Below, piece after piece: positions 50,792 to 59,919 of a DNA stretch of 63,610 nt. Position numbers and translations under genes: made by a program. The DNA comes from JBGQBN01 sp041494805. Lineage in GTDB: Bacteria; Acidobacteriota; Terriglobia; Terriglobales; Acidobacteriaceae. The notes under the pieces are model-generated. The model saw only the letters and a list, made by a program, of their open reading frames with translations, had not been told where the DNA came from and did not search any database. Position 1 is the stretch's first letter, and every line of letters begins with the position of its first letter. Where the stretch lies: contig JBGQBN010000019.1 in assembly GCA_041494805.1 (NCBI GenBank), forward strand, positions 1 through 63,610, given 5' to 3'.

Positions 50792-51499
50792 ATGAGATCA
50801 CGCCTGGTAACACTCACCCTGGGTCTCTATCTAGCTCTTACCCTGCTCGCTTGCAGTAGTAAGCCGCCTGCCGACTCGACTGCGGACAGCACCAGTACGG
50901 AAGGCTCAACCGTCGCAGGAACCGAGAAGAGTTCGGGAAGCTCCGCAAAGGCTGCCCGATCAAAGGCGGCGGCCCCCGCTCCAGCCCCCCAGCCTGTTGT
51001 CGTACCCGCAGGCACCCAGCTGACCGTGCGTCTCGGGGAAGCACTCGGGTCCAAGCTCAGTCAAACCGGGCAGAGCTTTTCCGCTACCCTGGCGACTCCG
51101 GTTGAGGTTGATGGGAAAACCGTGATTCCGTCAGGCGCCAGCGCTTCCGGCACAGTGGTGGAGGCAAAACCGCTGGGCAGATTTAAAGGGGCAGCCACTC
51201 TGCAACTGAAACTGACTTCGATCACTGTGAATGGCGCCGAGTGCGCGATTGAGACGTCCTCTGTGGTTCGCACCGAAAAAGGAAAAGGTAAACGCACTGC
51301 CGGCATGATCGGCGGGGGCGCCGGATTAGGGGCTCTCATCGGTGGCCTGACGGGAGGCGGCAAAGGTGCAGCCATTGGCGCAGCGGCGGGAGCAGGTGCG
51401 GGTACCGCCGGTACCGCGTTCACCGGGAACAAAGATGTAGTCCTTCCCGCCGAGTCAGCAGTCAGCTTCAAGCTGGAGCAGCCGCTGGAAGTGAAGTAG
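50792..51499 (+). CDS. Lipoprotein with glycine-zipper segment
   Basis: The 235-aa product has a lipobox LTLLAC (Cys18), a Ser/Thr/Ala-rich linker (about 20-70), a beta domain (GTQLTVRLGEALGSKLSQTG ... FSATLATPVEVDGKTVIPSG, possibly TrbI/BON-like) and a glycine zipper (GMIGGGAGLGALIGGLTGGG) near residue 170. Glycine zippers of this type embed in or associate with the outer membrane. GGAGGGAATT precedes ATG 50792. Confidence 0.78.
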   Translation: MRSRLVTLTLGLYLALTLLACSSKPPADSTADSTSTEGSTVAGTEKSSGSSAKAARSKAAAPAPAPQPVVVPAGTQLTVRLGEALGSKLSQTGQSFSATLATPVEVDGKTVIPSGASASGTVVEAKPLGRFKGAATLQLKLTSITVNGAECAIETSSVVRTEKGKGKRTAGMIGGGAGLGALIGGLTGGGKGAAIGAAAGAGAGTAGTAFTGNKDVVLPAESAVSFKLEQPLEVK

Positions 51500-51657
51500 C
51501 TGTCAGCTCTCAGCTATCGGCCTTTGATACCGGCCGCGAAGCGGTGTAAGAATGCAGCCCATGGCGCAAGCTGTGGGCTTTGCTCTTTCGTTCGAAGGAA
51601 TCCAGCGTACGGCGCAGCTCTTGCTGAGAGCTGACGGCTGATAGCTGAAAGCTCTCC

Positions 51658-52353
51658 ATGGTCAATTTCAAACAGTTCCGAGTGATCACCTTCGACTGCT
51701 ACGGCACCCTGATTGACTGGGAAAGTGGCATCTTGTCTGCCCTGCGCCCTATCCTCGCGGCTCACCAAAAAACCATTTCCGACGCCGCCCTTCTGGAGAC
51801 ATACTCCGAACTGGAAGCAAAAGCCGAACAAGGAGAGTTCCGGCGCTACCGGGACGTCTTGCAGTCGGTGGTGCGGGGCCTCGGCGACCAGCTCGGGTTT
51901 ACTCCCACAGACGCGGAAGCCCGCTCGTTGCCCGAGTCGCTAGCCAACTGGCAGACATTTTCAGACACAGTGGCGGCACTCCGCCAGCTCAAGAGACGCT
52001 ATCAGCTCGCTGTGATCTCGAATGTGGATGATGACCTGTTCGCCGCCTCGGCCCCCCGGCTCGAAGTGCCGTTCGACCAGGTAATCACCGCCCAGCAGGC
52101 AAATTGCTACAAACCATGTCTCGAGATGTTCAAGATGGCCTTGAAAAGAATCGGCGCCGGGCCAGAACACGTGCTGCACGTTGGCCAAAGCATCTACCAC
52201 GACGTGATTCCAGCCCAATCGCTGGGAATCGCCACGGTTTGGGTGAACCGCCCTTCGCCTCGTCCCGGAGCAGGAGCCGCCAAAGCAGCCTCCGGCCGCC
52301 CCGACCTGGAAGTTCCTGACCTCGGCGCTCTGGCGAAGCTGGCCCTCAACTGA
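51658..52353 (+). CDS. HAD-superfamily hydrolase, 2-haloacid-dehalogenase (type II) like
   Basis: The 231-aa protein shows the four HAD motifs: nucleophile Asp in ITFDCYGTLIDWE, Ser/Thr in LAVISNVDDDLF, Lys in CYKPCLEMFK and the acidic motif HVGQSIYHDVIPAQSLG. The DCYGTLIDWE start is typical of L-2-haloacid dehalogenases, but many relatives are phosphatases. The gap before it (51500-51657) carries inverted copies of an AGCTGTCAGCTCTCAGCTAT-type repeat. Confidence 0.82.
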   Translation: MVNFKQFRVITFDCYGTLIDWESGILSALRPILAAHQKTISDAALLETYSELEAKAEQGEFRRYRDVLQSVVRGLGDQLGFTPTDAEARSLPESLANWQTFSDTVAALRQLKRRYQLAVISNVDDDLFAASAPRLEVPFDQVITAQQANCYKPCLEMFKMALKRIGAGPEHVLHVGQSIYHDVIPAQSLGIATVWVNRPSPRPGAGAAKAASGRPDLEVPDLGALAKLALN

Positions 52354-52466
52354 GAAACGAAGACAGCGCGCTGCCTTTTGATCCTGCGGCACCCCGGTAT
52401 TAAACTGGTGGGTTTGAGATCGGTTCCGATCCGCGCCTGTCTGCGGCTGCAATCCGGGGGAACTTG

Positions 52467-53678
52467 ATGGCAACGACGACCGCACGCACCAATCCTCTTT
52501 CCTATCTAAGCGACCAACTGAACGACCTCAAGACGAAAGGGACACACTTCCGTCTGCGCGTGCTCGAAGACGAGCAGGCGCCGGTGTGCACCTTCGATGG
52601 CAAGAAGGTTATCAACCTGGCGTCGAACAATTATCTGGGCCTGACCACGCATCCCAAGCTGCGCGAAGCGGCGCTCGAAGCCACGCGCAAATACGGCGTC
52701 GGCTCCGGCGCCGTGCGCACCATTGCCGGCACCATGAAGATCCACATGGAACTGGAGGAAAAGATCGCGCGCTTCAAGAATGTCGAAGCCTGCGTGGTCT
52801 TCCAATCAGGATTTGCTGCCAACGCGGGCACGGTCTCGGCAGTGCTGGGCAAGGAAGACTTCATCATCTCGGACCAATTGAATCATGCGTCGATCATCGA
52901 TGGCGCACGCCTGTCGCGCGCCAAGATCCTCGTCTTCGAGCACAAAAACATCACCCAGGCGGAAGAGAGGCTGGCCAGCGTAAAAAATGAGCCAGGCAAG
53001 AAGTTACTGATCACCGACGGCGTCTTTTCCATGGACGGTGATATCGGCCCCCTGCCCTCACTGTGCGACCTCGCCGAAAAATACGGCGCCATCATGATGG
53101 TCGATGATGCCCATGCTTCCGGCGTTCTGGGCCGCAACGGCCGCGGAACGATTGACCACTTCAACGTACACGGACGCGTGGATATCCAGGTCGGCACGCT
53201 CTCGAAAGCCATCGGCGCGCTGGGCGGCTACATCTGCGGCACCCGCGACCTGATCGACTTCTTGTATCACCGCGCGAGGCCGTTCCTGTTTTCGACGTCG
53301 CACCCGCCGTCAGTAGCAGCAACCTGCATCGCCGCCTTTGATGTTCTGGAAAATGAACCGGAACGAATCGAGAAGCTCTGGGAGAACACCCGCTTCTGGA
53401 AAAAAGAGCTGGGCCTGCTCGGCTTCGACATCGGCGGCAAGACCACCCCAGCCAGCGAGACACCCATCACGCCCATCATCATCGGCGATGGCAGGCTCAC
53501 CATGGACTTCTCGCGTGAGCTGTTCAAAGAAGGCGTACTCGGCACCGGCATCGCGTTCCCGACCGTGCCGGAGGGCAAGGCCCGCATCCGTACCATCATG
53601 ACCGCCACGCATACGAGAAGTGAACTGGAGCAAGCGCTGGAAGTGCTGAAGAGAGTAGGGAAGAGTATGGGGATATAG
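52467..53678 (+). CDS. kbl: Glycine C-acetyltransferase (2-amino-3-ketobutyrate CoA ligase)
   Basis: The 403-aa PLP enzyme of the alpha-oxoamine synthase family has LASNNYLGLTTHPKL, GVGSGAVRTIAGTMKIHMEL, FQSGFAANAGTVSAVLGKED, VDDAHASGVLGRNGRGT, the PLP lysine in GTLSKAIGALGG and FSTSHPPSVAA. KBL cleaves 2-amino-3-ketobutyrate into glycine and acetyl-CoA in threonine breakdown. The MKIHMELEEKIARF version is usual for KBL rather than BioF. No threonine dehydrogenase (tdh) gene is adjacent. ATG 52467 follows GGGGGA. Confidence 0.87.
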   Translation: MATTTARTNPLSYLSDQLNDLKTKGTHFRLRVLEDEQAPVCTFDGKKVINLASNNYLGLTTHPKLREAALEATRKYGVGSGAVRTIAGTMKIHMELEEKIARFKNVEACVVFQSGFAANAGTVSAVLGKEDFIISDQLNHASIIDGARLSRAKILVFEHKNITQAEERLASVKNEPGKKLLITDGVFSMDGDIGPLPSLCDLAEKYGAIMMVDDAHASGVLGRNGRGTIDHFNVHGRVDIQVGTLSKAIGALGGYICGTRDLIDFLYHRARPFLFSTSHPPSVAATCIAAFDVLENEPERIEKLWENTRFWKKELGLLGFDIGGKTTPASETPITPIIIGDGRLTMDFSRELFKEGVLGTGIAFPTVPEGKARIRTIMTATHTRSELEQALEVLKRVGKSMGI

Positions 53679-53749
53679 AACTCATCTCACCAATGGGCGC
53701 GATGTCCTCCGGCGGGCAAGAATCCCGCACTTCGCTCCGTTTGTTATTA

Positions 53750-53762
53750 TATCTATAAGATA
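53750..53762. repeat. AT-rich palindrome, copy 1 (operator-like)
   Basis: TATCT-ATA-AGATA, followed a few bases on by TATTGTGA. A related copy lies at 53933-53947. It is in the convergent gap between kbl and pyrC. Confidence 0.55.
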
Positions 53763-53932
53763 ATATTGTGATACAAGTCGATTCTGGGGCTGCGGACGGG
53801 AAAGGGGCCAATGGGACCTCCCCAGCCCCCGGCATCGATCCTAGGGCATTCTAGGGCCGCTGGCATGGCATTCTAGAGAGGGTCTGGGTGCGCTTTTCGC
53901 CTGCTACCCATCTCTCTGCACTCGAACCTTTA

Positions 53933-53947
53933 TTATCTACAAGATAA
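53933..53947. repeat. AT-rich palindrome, copy 2 (operator-like)
   Basis: TTATCT-ACA-AGATAA, also followed by TATTGTGA, in direct orientation relative to copy 1 about 183 bp upstream. The 290-bp gap otherwise has no gene. Confidence 0.55.
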
Positions 53948-53968
53948 CGTTATTGTGACTGGTGAAGC

Positions 53969-55279
53969 CTAGTCCGCGCGATAAACCATGCTCCCGCCTA
54001 CGACCGTCGCCACGACCTTCCCCGTAAGCTGCCAGCCATCAAACGGCGAGTTGTGTGACTTGGAGTGAGACTTGCCTGCCTCAAACGTCCAGCGCTTCTT
54101 GGGATCGAAGATGGTTACATCCGCATGGCTGCCGCGGGTTAGCGTGCCGCGATATCTCAGATCAACGACGCGCGCCGGCCCGGCAGTAAAGAGCTCGACA
54201 ATGCGCGCCAGCGGAATCTTCTGCTCGCGGTGCAGGCGGGTGATGGCCAGGCCGAGCGCCGTCTCGAGCCCCGTAATCCCGAATAATGCACGCTCGAACT
54301 CGATGATCTTTTCGTGGGGGGCGTGGGGCGCGTGATCCGTGGCGATGGCATCTACCGTGCCGTCGGCCAGCGCCACTAGGAGGGCTTCGCGGTCGGAAGC
54401 CGAGCGCAGTGGCGGGTTCATCTTGAAGTTGGTGTTGTACTCGCCGACGTCAGCGTCGGTCAGGCTGAAATGGTGCGGCGTCACCTCGCAGGTGACGTGG
54501 GCGCGGCTGCGCTTGCCGCGACGGACGGCCTTCAAGGCGTCGGCGGTGGAAAGATGGGCCACGTGCAGGCGCGCGCCCGTGAACTGTTGGGCCAGTTGCA
54601 CGTCGCGTTCGACGATGGAGGCTTCGGCGGCGGTCTTCATGCCACGCAGCCCCAGCCGGAACGAGGTCGGACCATCGTTCATCGAACAGTTTTCCGTCAT
54701 GCGGGTGTCTTCCGCATGCTGAATGACGGGAAGATTGATCTCGGCCGCTACTCTCAGCGTTTCCCGCATGACGTCATCATTGAGAATGGGCTTGCCGTCA
54801 TCGGTAACGGCGACAGCGCCGGCGCGCTGCAGTGCGCGGAAATCAGTAAGTACGGCGCCCTTGCTGGCCTTGGTGGCGGCGGCGATGGGGAAGACGTTGA
54901 CCACGGCGCCGCGGTCGGGATGCTGGATCCAGGCCACCCACTCCTGCGAGTCGACCACAGGATGGGTGTTGGGCATGCAGCAGACTGACGTGAATCCTCC
55001 AGCCGCGGCGGCGGCCGTGCCGCTGGCGATGGTTTCCTTGTAGCTCTGGCCAGGTTCGCGCAAGTGCACATGCAGGTCAATGAAGCCGGGGGCGACGATC
55101 AGGCCGCGTGCGTCAAACTTCTCGTCGGCACTGCCCCGGACCTTATTCGGCGGCGCGACTTCGGCGACGCGCCCATCGCGCAAGAGGACGTCCATGGCGG
55201 CGTCGATCTTGGCGGCGGGATCGATAACATGGCCACCCTTAATCAACAGCGAGCCGGATTTGGATTTATCGTGTGCCAT
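53969..55279 (-). CDS. pyrC: Dihydroorotase
   Basis: The 436-aa enzyme closes carbamoyl-aspartate to dihydroorotate, the third step of pyrimidine synthesis. Seen: metal ligands in GFIDLHVHLREPGQ, MPNTHPVVDS, VTDDGKPILND, VIQHAEDTRMTENC, LHVAHLSTADAL and AIATDHAPHAPHEK. This is the type I (PyrC/AllB-like) sequence class. I use ATG 55277-55279 (MAHDKSKSG); a GTG 15 nt further up lies in an intergenic repeat. The gene follows pyrB with a 74-nt gap that contains such a repeat. Confidence 0.92.
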   Translation of the reverse strand: MAHDKSKSGSLLIKGGHVIDPAAKIDAAMDVLLRDGRVAEVAPPNKVRGSADEKFDARGLIVAPGFIDLHVHLREPGQSYKETIASGTAAAAAGGFTSVCCMPNTHPVVDSQEWVAWIQHPDRGAVVNVFPIAAATKASKGAVLTDFRALQRAGAVAVTDDGKPILNDDVMRETLRVAAEINLPVIQHAEDTRMTENCSMNDGPTSFRLGLRGMKTAAEASIVERDVQLAQQFTGARLHVAHLSTADALKAVRRGKRSRAHVTCEVTPHHFSLTDADVGEYNTNFKMNPPLRSASDREALLVALADGTVDAIATDHAPHAPHEKIIEFERALFGITGLETALGLAITRLHREQKIPLARIVELFTAGPARVVDLRYRGTLTRGSHADVTIFDPKKRWTFEAGKSHSKSHNSPFDGWQLTGKVVATVVGGSMVYRAD

Positions 55280-55353
55280 TCCAATCTGTGCCACGCAAAT
55301 CTCTGCCGCGCGAATCTGTGTTCATCCGCGTCAATCTGCGGCGAGAAGTTTCT

Positions 55354-56268
55354 TCATCTTGCCTTGCCCAGTGCTTTCGCCAAAATCGCCATGCGTACCG
55401 GCACTCCGTTGTGCACTTCTTCTACGATCACCGACTGCGGGCAATCGGCCACTTCCCACGTAAGCTCCAGCCCGCGGATGATGGGCCCGGGATGCATTAC
55501 CATGGCGTCCTTCCTGGCCAGCTTCAGGCGGGCCATGGTCATCTGATATCGCGCAATGTAATCCTGCAAGCTGATCTTGGTGCCAGCCAGGCGTTCTTTC
55601 TGGACACGCAACACCATGATGAGATCGGCGCCGCGCACCGCTTCTTCCGCGTGCCGCGTGATGTGGAGGCCGGGCGCCAGGCTGGTGGCCAGGTCCGGCA
55701 AGAACTCGACGGGGCCACACAGCGTGATCTTCGCGCCGAACTTGCTGAGCAGATGAATGGCGGAACGCGCCACTCGACTGTGGTAAATGTCGCCTACGAT
55801 GGCCACCTGCAAGCCCTTGAGCGTTTTCTTGTGACGCAGGATGGTGTACGCGTCGAGCAGCGCTTGCGAAGGGTGCTCGTGCATGCCGTCACCGGCATTG
55901 ATGACGGGAATGTCCAGGTGCTGCGCCATCAGCAGCGGAGCGCCGGCGTGAGGATGGCGAATGACGATCACATCCGCGCCCACCGCGCGCAGGGTGTAGG
56001 CGGTATCCAGCAGCGATTCGCCTTTTTCGATGCTCGACCCGCTGGCGAGCACCAGCGTGGTCATGGCTCCCATCGACTTGGCGGCGACTTCAAAGGAACT
56101 GCGGGTGCGGGTGGAAGGTTCGTAGAAGAGAAGCAGCACGCGCTTGCCGCGCAGCAAGGGACGCGGCTTCAGCGGATTCATGCGCCGGGCCAGTTTCAGC
56201 AGGCCCAGGATTTCCGCCGCATCCAGGTGTTCGATGCCGAGCAAAGAACCGCGTGCAACTTTGTTCAT
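55354..56268 (-). CDS. pyrB: Aspartate carbamoyltransferase catalytic chain
   Basis: The 304-aa protein joins carbamoyl phosphate and aspartate. Hallmarks: carbamoyl-phosphate loop FYEPSTRTRSSFE, VIRHPHAGAPLLMAQ, DGMHEHPSQALLDAYT, VAIVGDIYHSRVARS and MHPGPIIRGLELT. No regulatory chain (pyrI) follows. I use ATG 56266-56268 (MNKVARGSLLG); the longer frame above it is a repeat translated by chance. Confidence 0.93.
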   Translation of the reverse strand: MNKVARGSLLGIEHLDAAEILGLLKLARRMNPLKPRPLLRGKRVLLLFYEPSTRTRSSFEVAAKSMGAMTTLVLASGSSIEKGESLLDTAYTLRAVGADVIVIRHPHAGAPLLMAQHLDIPVINAGDGMHEHPSQALLDAYTILRHKKTLKGLQVAIVGDIYHSRVARSAIHLLSKFGAKITLCGPVEFLPDLATSLAPGLHITRHAEEAVRGADLIMVLRVQKERLAGTKISLQDYIARYQMTMARLKLARKDAMVMHPGPIIRGLELTWEVADCPQSVIVEEVHNGVPVRMAILAKALGKAR

Positions 56269-56309
56269 GGTGTCGTATGGCCTGTTATTCCGCGAGCGGG
56301 ACACCTTCA

Positions 56310-56376
56310 GGGCTAAAGCCCCGACATGTTTCAGCGACTTATGGCACAGCTGAAGTCGTGCCCTTCCCTTGGCACG
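56310..56376 (-). repeat. Repeat with mutually exclusive hairpins between pyrR and pyrB
   Basis: On this stretch GGCAC (56343-56347) and GGCAC (56371-56375) can each pair with the same GTGCC (56358-56362). A separate palindrome GGGCT-AA-AGCCC lies at 56310-56321. It resembles a dispersed intergenic repeat, but the alternative pairings could also act as an attenuator in the operon leader of pyrB. Confidence 0.5.
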
Positions 56377-56387
56377 AATCAAGTTTC

Positions 56388-56963
56388 CTAGCTTTGCCTT
56401 TCCACCAGCAAGACTTTATCCGCGTCGTCCACTTCGCGCAGCTGGACCTCGATGATTTCCTGCGGCGTGGTCTGCACCTTGCGTCCGACGAACGTAGCCT
56501 CAACCGGCAACTCGCGATGGCCTCGATCAATCAGGACGCAGAGCTGCACCAGCTTGGGCCGTCCCTGGCGGAACAGGGCATCCATGGCGGCGCGCGCGGT
56601 GCGCCCGGTGTAGAGAACGTCGTCCACCAGCACGATATTCTTGCCGGTTATGGGGAAACCGACTTCGGTCTTTTGTACTACCGGCTTCGGGCCCAGAGTC
56701 GACAAGTCGTCACGATAGAGCGTGATATCCAGCGTGCCCACAGGTACTGGACTCTTCTCGATGCGCTGGATCATCTGTCCCAGCCGCTCTGCCAGCGGCA
56801 CGCCCCTCCTCCGGATGCCGACTAGGCCGAGGTCGGTGGCTCCGTTGTTTTTCTCGATGATTTCATGAACCAGACGGACCAGAGTCCGCTCAATTTCGGA
56901 CGCAGACATGAGCTGCGCCTTCTCTTTCAGGTTTGGCTGGCGCGGCAATGGTCTCTCAGCCAT
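56388..56963 (-). CDS. pyrR: PyrR bifunctional regulator / uracil phosphoribosyltransferase
   Basis: The 191-aa protein has the PRPP-binding loop IVLVDDVLYTGRTARAAMDA, the GIRRRGVPLAERL segment, DITLYRDDL and VCVLIDRGHRELPV, all typical of PyrR. In Gram-positive bacteria PyrR binds pyr mRNA to cause attenuation; many homologues also make UMP from uracil. It heads a pyrR-pyrB-pyrC set on the minus strand. The -10 close to its start leaves no leader long enough for a PyrR attenuator in front of pyrR. Confidence 0.9.
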   Translation of the reverse strand: MAERPLPRQPNLKEKAQLMSASEIERTLVRLVHEIIEKNNGATDLGLVGIRRRGVPLAERLGQMIQRIEKSPVPVGTLDITLYRDDLSTLGPKPVVQKTEVGFPITGKNIVLVDDVLYTGRTARAAMDALFRQGRPKLVQLCVLIDRGHRELPVEATFVGRKVQTTPQEIIEVQLREVDDADKVLLVERQS

Positions 56964-56972
56964 GAACGTGGC

Positions 56973-57002
56973 ATCATACGCGGGCTACGCGCTGCCGGGC
57001 AA
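56973..57002 (-). promoter_or_regulatory. Candidate promoter of the pyrRBC operon
   Basis: On the minus strand TTGCCC (56997-57002), 18-nt spacer, TATGAT (56973-56978), then 9 nt to the ATG of pyrR. The leader would be only about 2 nt. Confidence 0.45.
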
Positions 57003-57096
57003 GGTGAGGGGAATGCGGGTATCGGCCAGAAGGGTAATCGGGGCCCGGAAGGCAACAGATAGACCATCCCCAGCCCGGCTTCCGCAGGCTGGCCGA

Positions 57097-58449
57097 TCAG
57101 TCATCGTCAGGGTCGGTAGGGTGCCTCTTGTCGTTCAGAAAGTAGTTCGCGTCATGCTGGGCTGTGATGGTTTGGAAGGTCAGCGGCTTCTGGTTGAAGT
57201 CGAAACAGTCCGAGAGGTCGTCAGCCGTGGCATCTACAAACCCAACCGAAGGCAGACCAAACAACTCCTCGGTAAACTTCAGGATGCTGCCGAAGTCGTG
57301 AGTAACATGAGAAACGTAGGCTGCCTTCGCGTAAGGCGATACGACGATCAGGGGCACGCGAAACCCGTATTCATAAGAGTTGATGACAGTCGGCGCCACG
57401 TGATCGTACCAGCCTCCCCAGTCATCCCACGTGATAAAGATTACGGTATTGGCCCAATACTGGCTGTTTCCGATGGCATTGACAACCGATGCCACCCAGG
57501 CCGGTCCGGAACCGTCGTTCCCCAGGGCATGATCGGATGAAAGTCCGCTGGGAATCACCCAGCTCACCGCCGACAGCTGGCCGTTGGCGATGTCGGTCAA
57601 AACCTGGGGTGGTTGCAAGATGACATTGGTCGCCCAATCCGGCCCCATGCGCAAGTGTTGAATTGCGTTGGGCCCGGTCCAGATTGAACCCGCACTGGGG
57701 GCGTAGTAACGCCAGCTAATGGCTTTGGCGTCGAGCAGGTCCATCAGCGTGCCATGCTCGAAGCACGGATACTGCGTCCTGGACTCGTCACCGCTGGGAT
57801 CGATCAGGTCAACAAACTCGCCCGCGGGTGCAGTGCAGCCGGTATTCGAACTCGCATCCGCAACTCCGCCCGGGTTCTCTGCGGCGAACAAATCGCTGGT
57901 CGCGGTCGGCGCCGACGTCCCGGAGATGATGAATTGATGTGCCGGGAAACTTGGTCCCTGGTTGGTCTGGAACATCCGATCCCCGAAAGTGTATTGTTCA
58001 GCCAGCTGAAAATAGGGCGCTACATCTGCTGGATCCACGTACCTGAATTGAGCATTCGGGGCTGGACAATCATTCACGTTCGGAGCGCAGACTATGGGGA
58101 TCAGGTCGGCTCCATCCATTTTTCCACCGTCATACATGCTCAAGAACGCGGCATGGGAGTGGTGCAGATCGTAATCGGTGACCAGTGGTACGGAAGTAAG
58201 AGGAATGATCTGGCCCAGCGAATTCACACCGCTATTGGCAATGTCCGCATTGGGCAAGCCATGAAAGAGGTTGTCAGGGGTGCGATTCTCCTGAAAAATC
58301 ACGACCACGTGCTGAATCTTTTGGGTTGAGATTGGCGGCGGGGTGGACGGAGCCGTACTGCTTCCTCCTCCGCAGCCGCCCAGGCTCACCAGCAAGCCAG
58401 CCGTCGAGGCAAGCAATAACGAAAACAGCAGCACTGTAGTCCGACCCAT
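57097..58449 (-). CDS. Exported phosphoesterase (phospholipase C / acid phosphatase family)
   Basis: The 450-aa product has a lipoprotein-type leader with SLGGCGGGSS. The phosphoesterase family starts at HVVVIFQENRTPDNLFHGLP, followed by LHHSHAAFLSMYDGGKMDGA, GDRMFQTNQGPSFPAHQFII, VIPSGLSSDHA, FITWDDWGGWYDHV and VPLIVVSPYAKAAYVSHVTHD. These match the phospholipase C/acid phosphatase superfamily, whose members cleave phospholipids or phosphomonoesters in the envelope. The specific substrate is not evident. ATG 58447-58449 gives the leader; the region upstream has no other gene to 58657. Confidence 0.85.
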   Translation of the reverse strand: MGRTTVLLFSLLLASTAGLLVSLGGCGGGSSTAPSTPPPISTQKIQHVVVIFQENRTPDNLFHGLPNADIANSGVNSLGQIIPLTSVPLVTDYDLHHSHAAFLSMYDGGKMDGADLIPIVCAPNVNDCPAPNAQFRYVDPADVAPYFQLAEQYTFGDRMFQTNQGPSFPAHQFIISGTSAPTATSDLFAAENPGGVADASSNTGCTAPAGEFVDLIDPSGDESRTQYPCFEHGTLMDLLDAKAISWRYYAPSAGSIWTGPNAIQHLRMGPDWATNVILQPPQVLTDIANGQLSAVSWVIPSGLSSDHALGNDGSGPAWVASVVNAIGNSQYWANTVIFITWDDWGGWYDHVAPTVINSYEYGFRVPLIVVSPYAKAAYVSHVTHDFGSILKFTEELFGLPSVGFVDATADDLSDCFDFNQKPLTFQTITAQHDANYFLNDKRHPTDPDDD

Positions 58450-58656
58450 ACATTCTCTCCAGCGGGTTGTTTGGAGGCAGACGTTGTCCTCCATCCCACA
58501 AGGGCTTGGTTGACGAGGGCCGGGTGGCGTTGCCGGCGGGAAATCCTGTCAATGAATTGAACCCTTCCGGCGCTGTTTCCACTCGCTGCTAAACGACATT
58601 AGTTTCGTGGATGGCCAGTTCCGAACACTACTTCTTGGGAATCTGCCTCGAAGGGG

Positions 58657-59313
58657 CTAGGGCCGATGATTCTTGCGCAGCAGCAGCGCGACCAGCGCCC
58701 CTCCCAATGCCGAGAAGAGCAGGAAGGCGAGGAACGTCAAGATCGAACCCAGGATCAGCATGGCGGCGAAACCCTCAGGAGTCTTGAAGAGGTCAACGGC
58801 TTGTTGCGCCTCCGGGTTGGAGCTCCGGGCCGCGGCCTGCTGAACCGCGTTGAGCAGCGCCTGATGGATCTGTCCGGCTGCATGGAACCCGGCTACCGCC
58901 ACCACCAGGCAGACCATCACAATGCCGAAACCCAGGGCGCCACATGCTGCGCCCAGCCGAGCCCCCATGCGGGGAGTGAGATTTGCGTCCGGGTTGCGGC
59001 GCCGGTAGAGCGCGACCGCGAGGCCGCCCGCGATGAGGATGCCCAATCCCACGGGCCCCAAAGTGATGATGGTGAAAATTGCAGCAATGGCGAGCGCGAG
59101 GAACGCTGCCGACATAGCTTGCGGCCATTGAATGGCCGTCGGGCTCGACGCGCCGGCGTAGACGGTCGGTGGGGCCAGCATGCTTTCCGAAGTTATCCCC
59201 GGGTGGATGCCGGCTTCGGGCGTGACCACTCGAATCTGCGGGGCATTGCATTGCCGGCAGAAGGCGACGCCGTCATCAACCGCTGCGCCACACTGATGGC
59301 AGGAATGTTCCAC
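58657..59313 (-). CDS. Zinc-ribbon membrane protein, unknown function
   Basis: The 218-aa protein starts with a double CxxC zinc ribbon (EHSCHQCGAAVDDGVAFCRQ-C), then a linker and four hydrophobic segments (about 70-92, 96-108, 122-150, 185-212). It resembles the widespread bacterial zinc-ribbon plus DUF4013-like membrane proteins. Function unknown; cytoplasmic ribbon expected. Confidence 0.72.
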   Translation of the reverse strand: MEHSCHQCGAAVDDGVAFCRQCNAPQIRVVTPEAGIHPGITSESMLAPPTVYAGASSPTAIQWPQAMSAAFLALAIAAIFTIITLGPVGLGILIAGGLAVALYRRRNPDANLTPRMGARLGAACGALGFGIVMVCLVVAVAGFHAAGQIHQALLNAVQQAAARSSNPEAQQAVDLFKTPEGFAAMLILGSILTFLAFLLFSALGGALVALLLRKNHRP

Positions 59314-59365
59314 TGGATTTCAAGGTACAGCACCGTGTGGCAGGGCGCAAGAAAGTGGGAGTGGG

Positions 59366-59905
59366 CTAAATCGGCTGAGCGGGCCCACCCGCGTGGATGT
59401 AGAGAATGGCGAACTTGGAGCCTTTGCCCGCGGGCTGCACCATCACGACGTGCTGTGATCCTCCCTGACCGGCGGCCAGACTGGTTTGATCGCTGGTAGC
59501 ACTCCAGGTGAAGCCCTGGATCTTGGTGTAGGAATTCTTGCCGTGTCCTTCGTCGATGGTGCCGTATCTGGCGAGTTCTTTGCGGTAGAAGTCGAGCACT
59601 TTTTCTGGCGGCTCGCCGGTTTCAAACTTTGAGGCCGCGATCTTCAAGTGGAGGAATGGAGCGGATACGCCGGCCTGGGCGCGGTTGCTTCCCCCAGTTT
59701 CGACTATCGGGCGCGCGCCAGGATAGACGGGCAGGTCGACATCAACAGTTTTGTCACTGACCTTGGCGGTCATCTCACCCATCGGAGTCCGCACTTCGAG
59801 CTTTGAATCCTGTTTGTCTGAGTGGGCGCTGCAGGCCGCCAGGACGGTGAGTCCTGCTGCCAGCAACAAGAAAATACCTTTGTGCGGTGCTGTGGTTCGT
59901 GGCAT
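59366..59905 (-). CDS. Lipoprotein, paralogue of the next gene
   Basis: The 179-aa product has a lipobox VLAACS. The mature part begins VRTPMGEMTAKVSDKTVDVD with LPVYPGARP and later KVLDFYRKELARYGTIDE. The same plan is found in the neighbour at 59920-60510 (IQTPVGGIHV, LPVYPRARQ, KIIAYYKDQLKKYGNVIE). AGGAG lies about 10 nt before ATG 59903-59905, and the gene starts 14 nt after its paralogue. Unknown function. Confidence 0.75.
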   Translation of the reverse strand: MPRTTAPHKGIFLLLAAGLTVLAACSAHSDKQDSKLEVRTPMGEMTAKVSDKTVDVDLPVYPGARPIVETGGSNRAQAGVSAPFLHLKIAASKFETGEPPEKVLDFYRKELARYGTIDEGHGKNSYTKIQGFTWSATSDQTSLAAGQGGSQHVVMVQPAGKGSKFAILYIHAGGPAQPI

Positions 59906-59919
59906 GTCAGTGACTCCTG

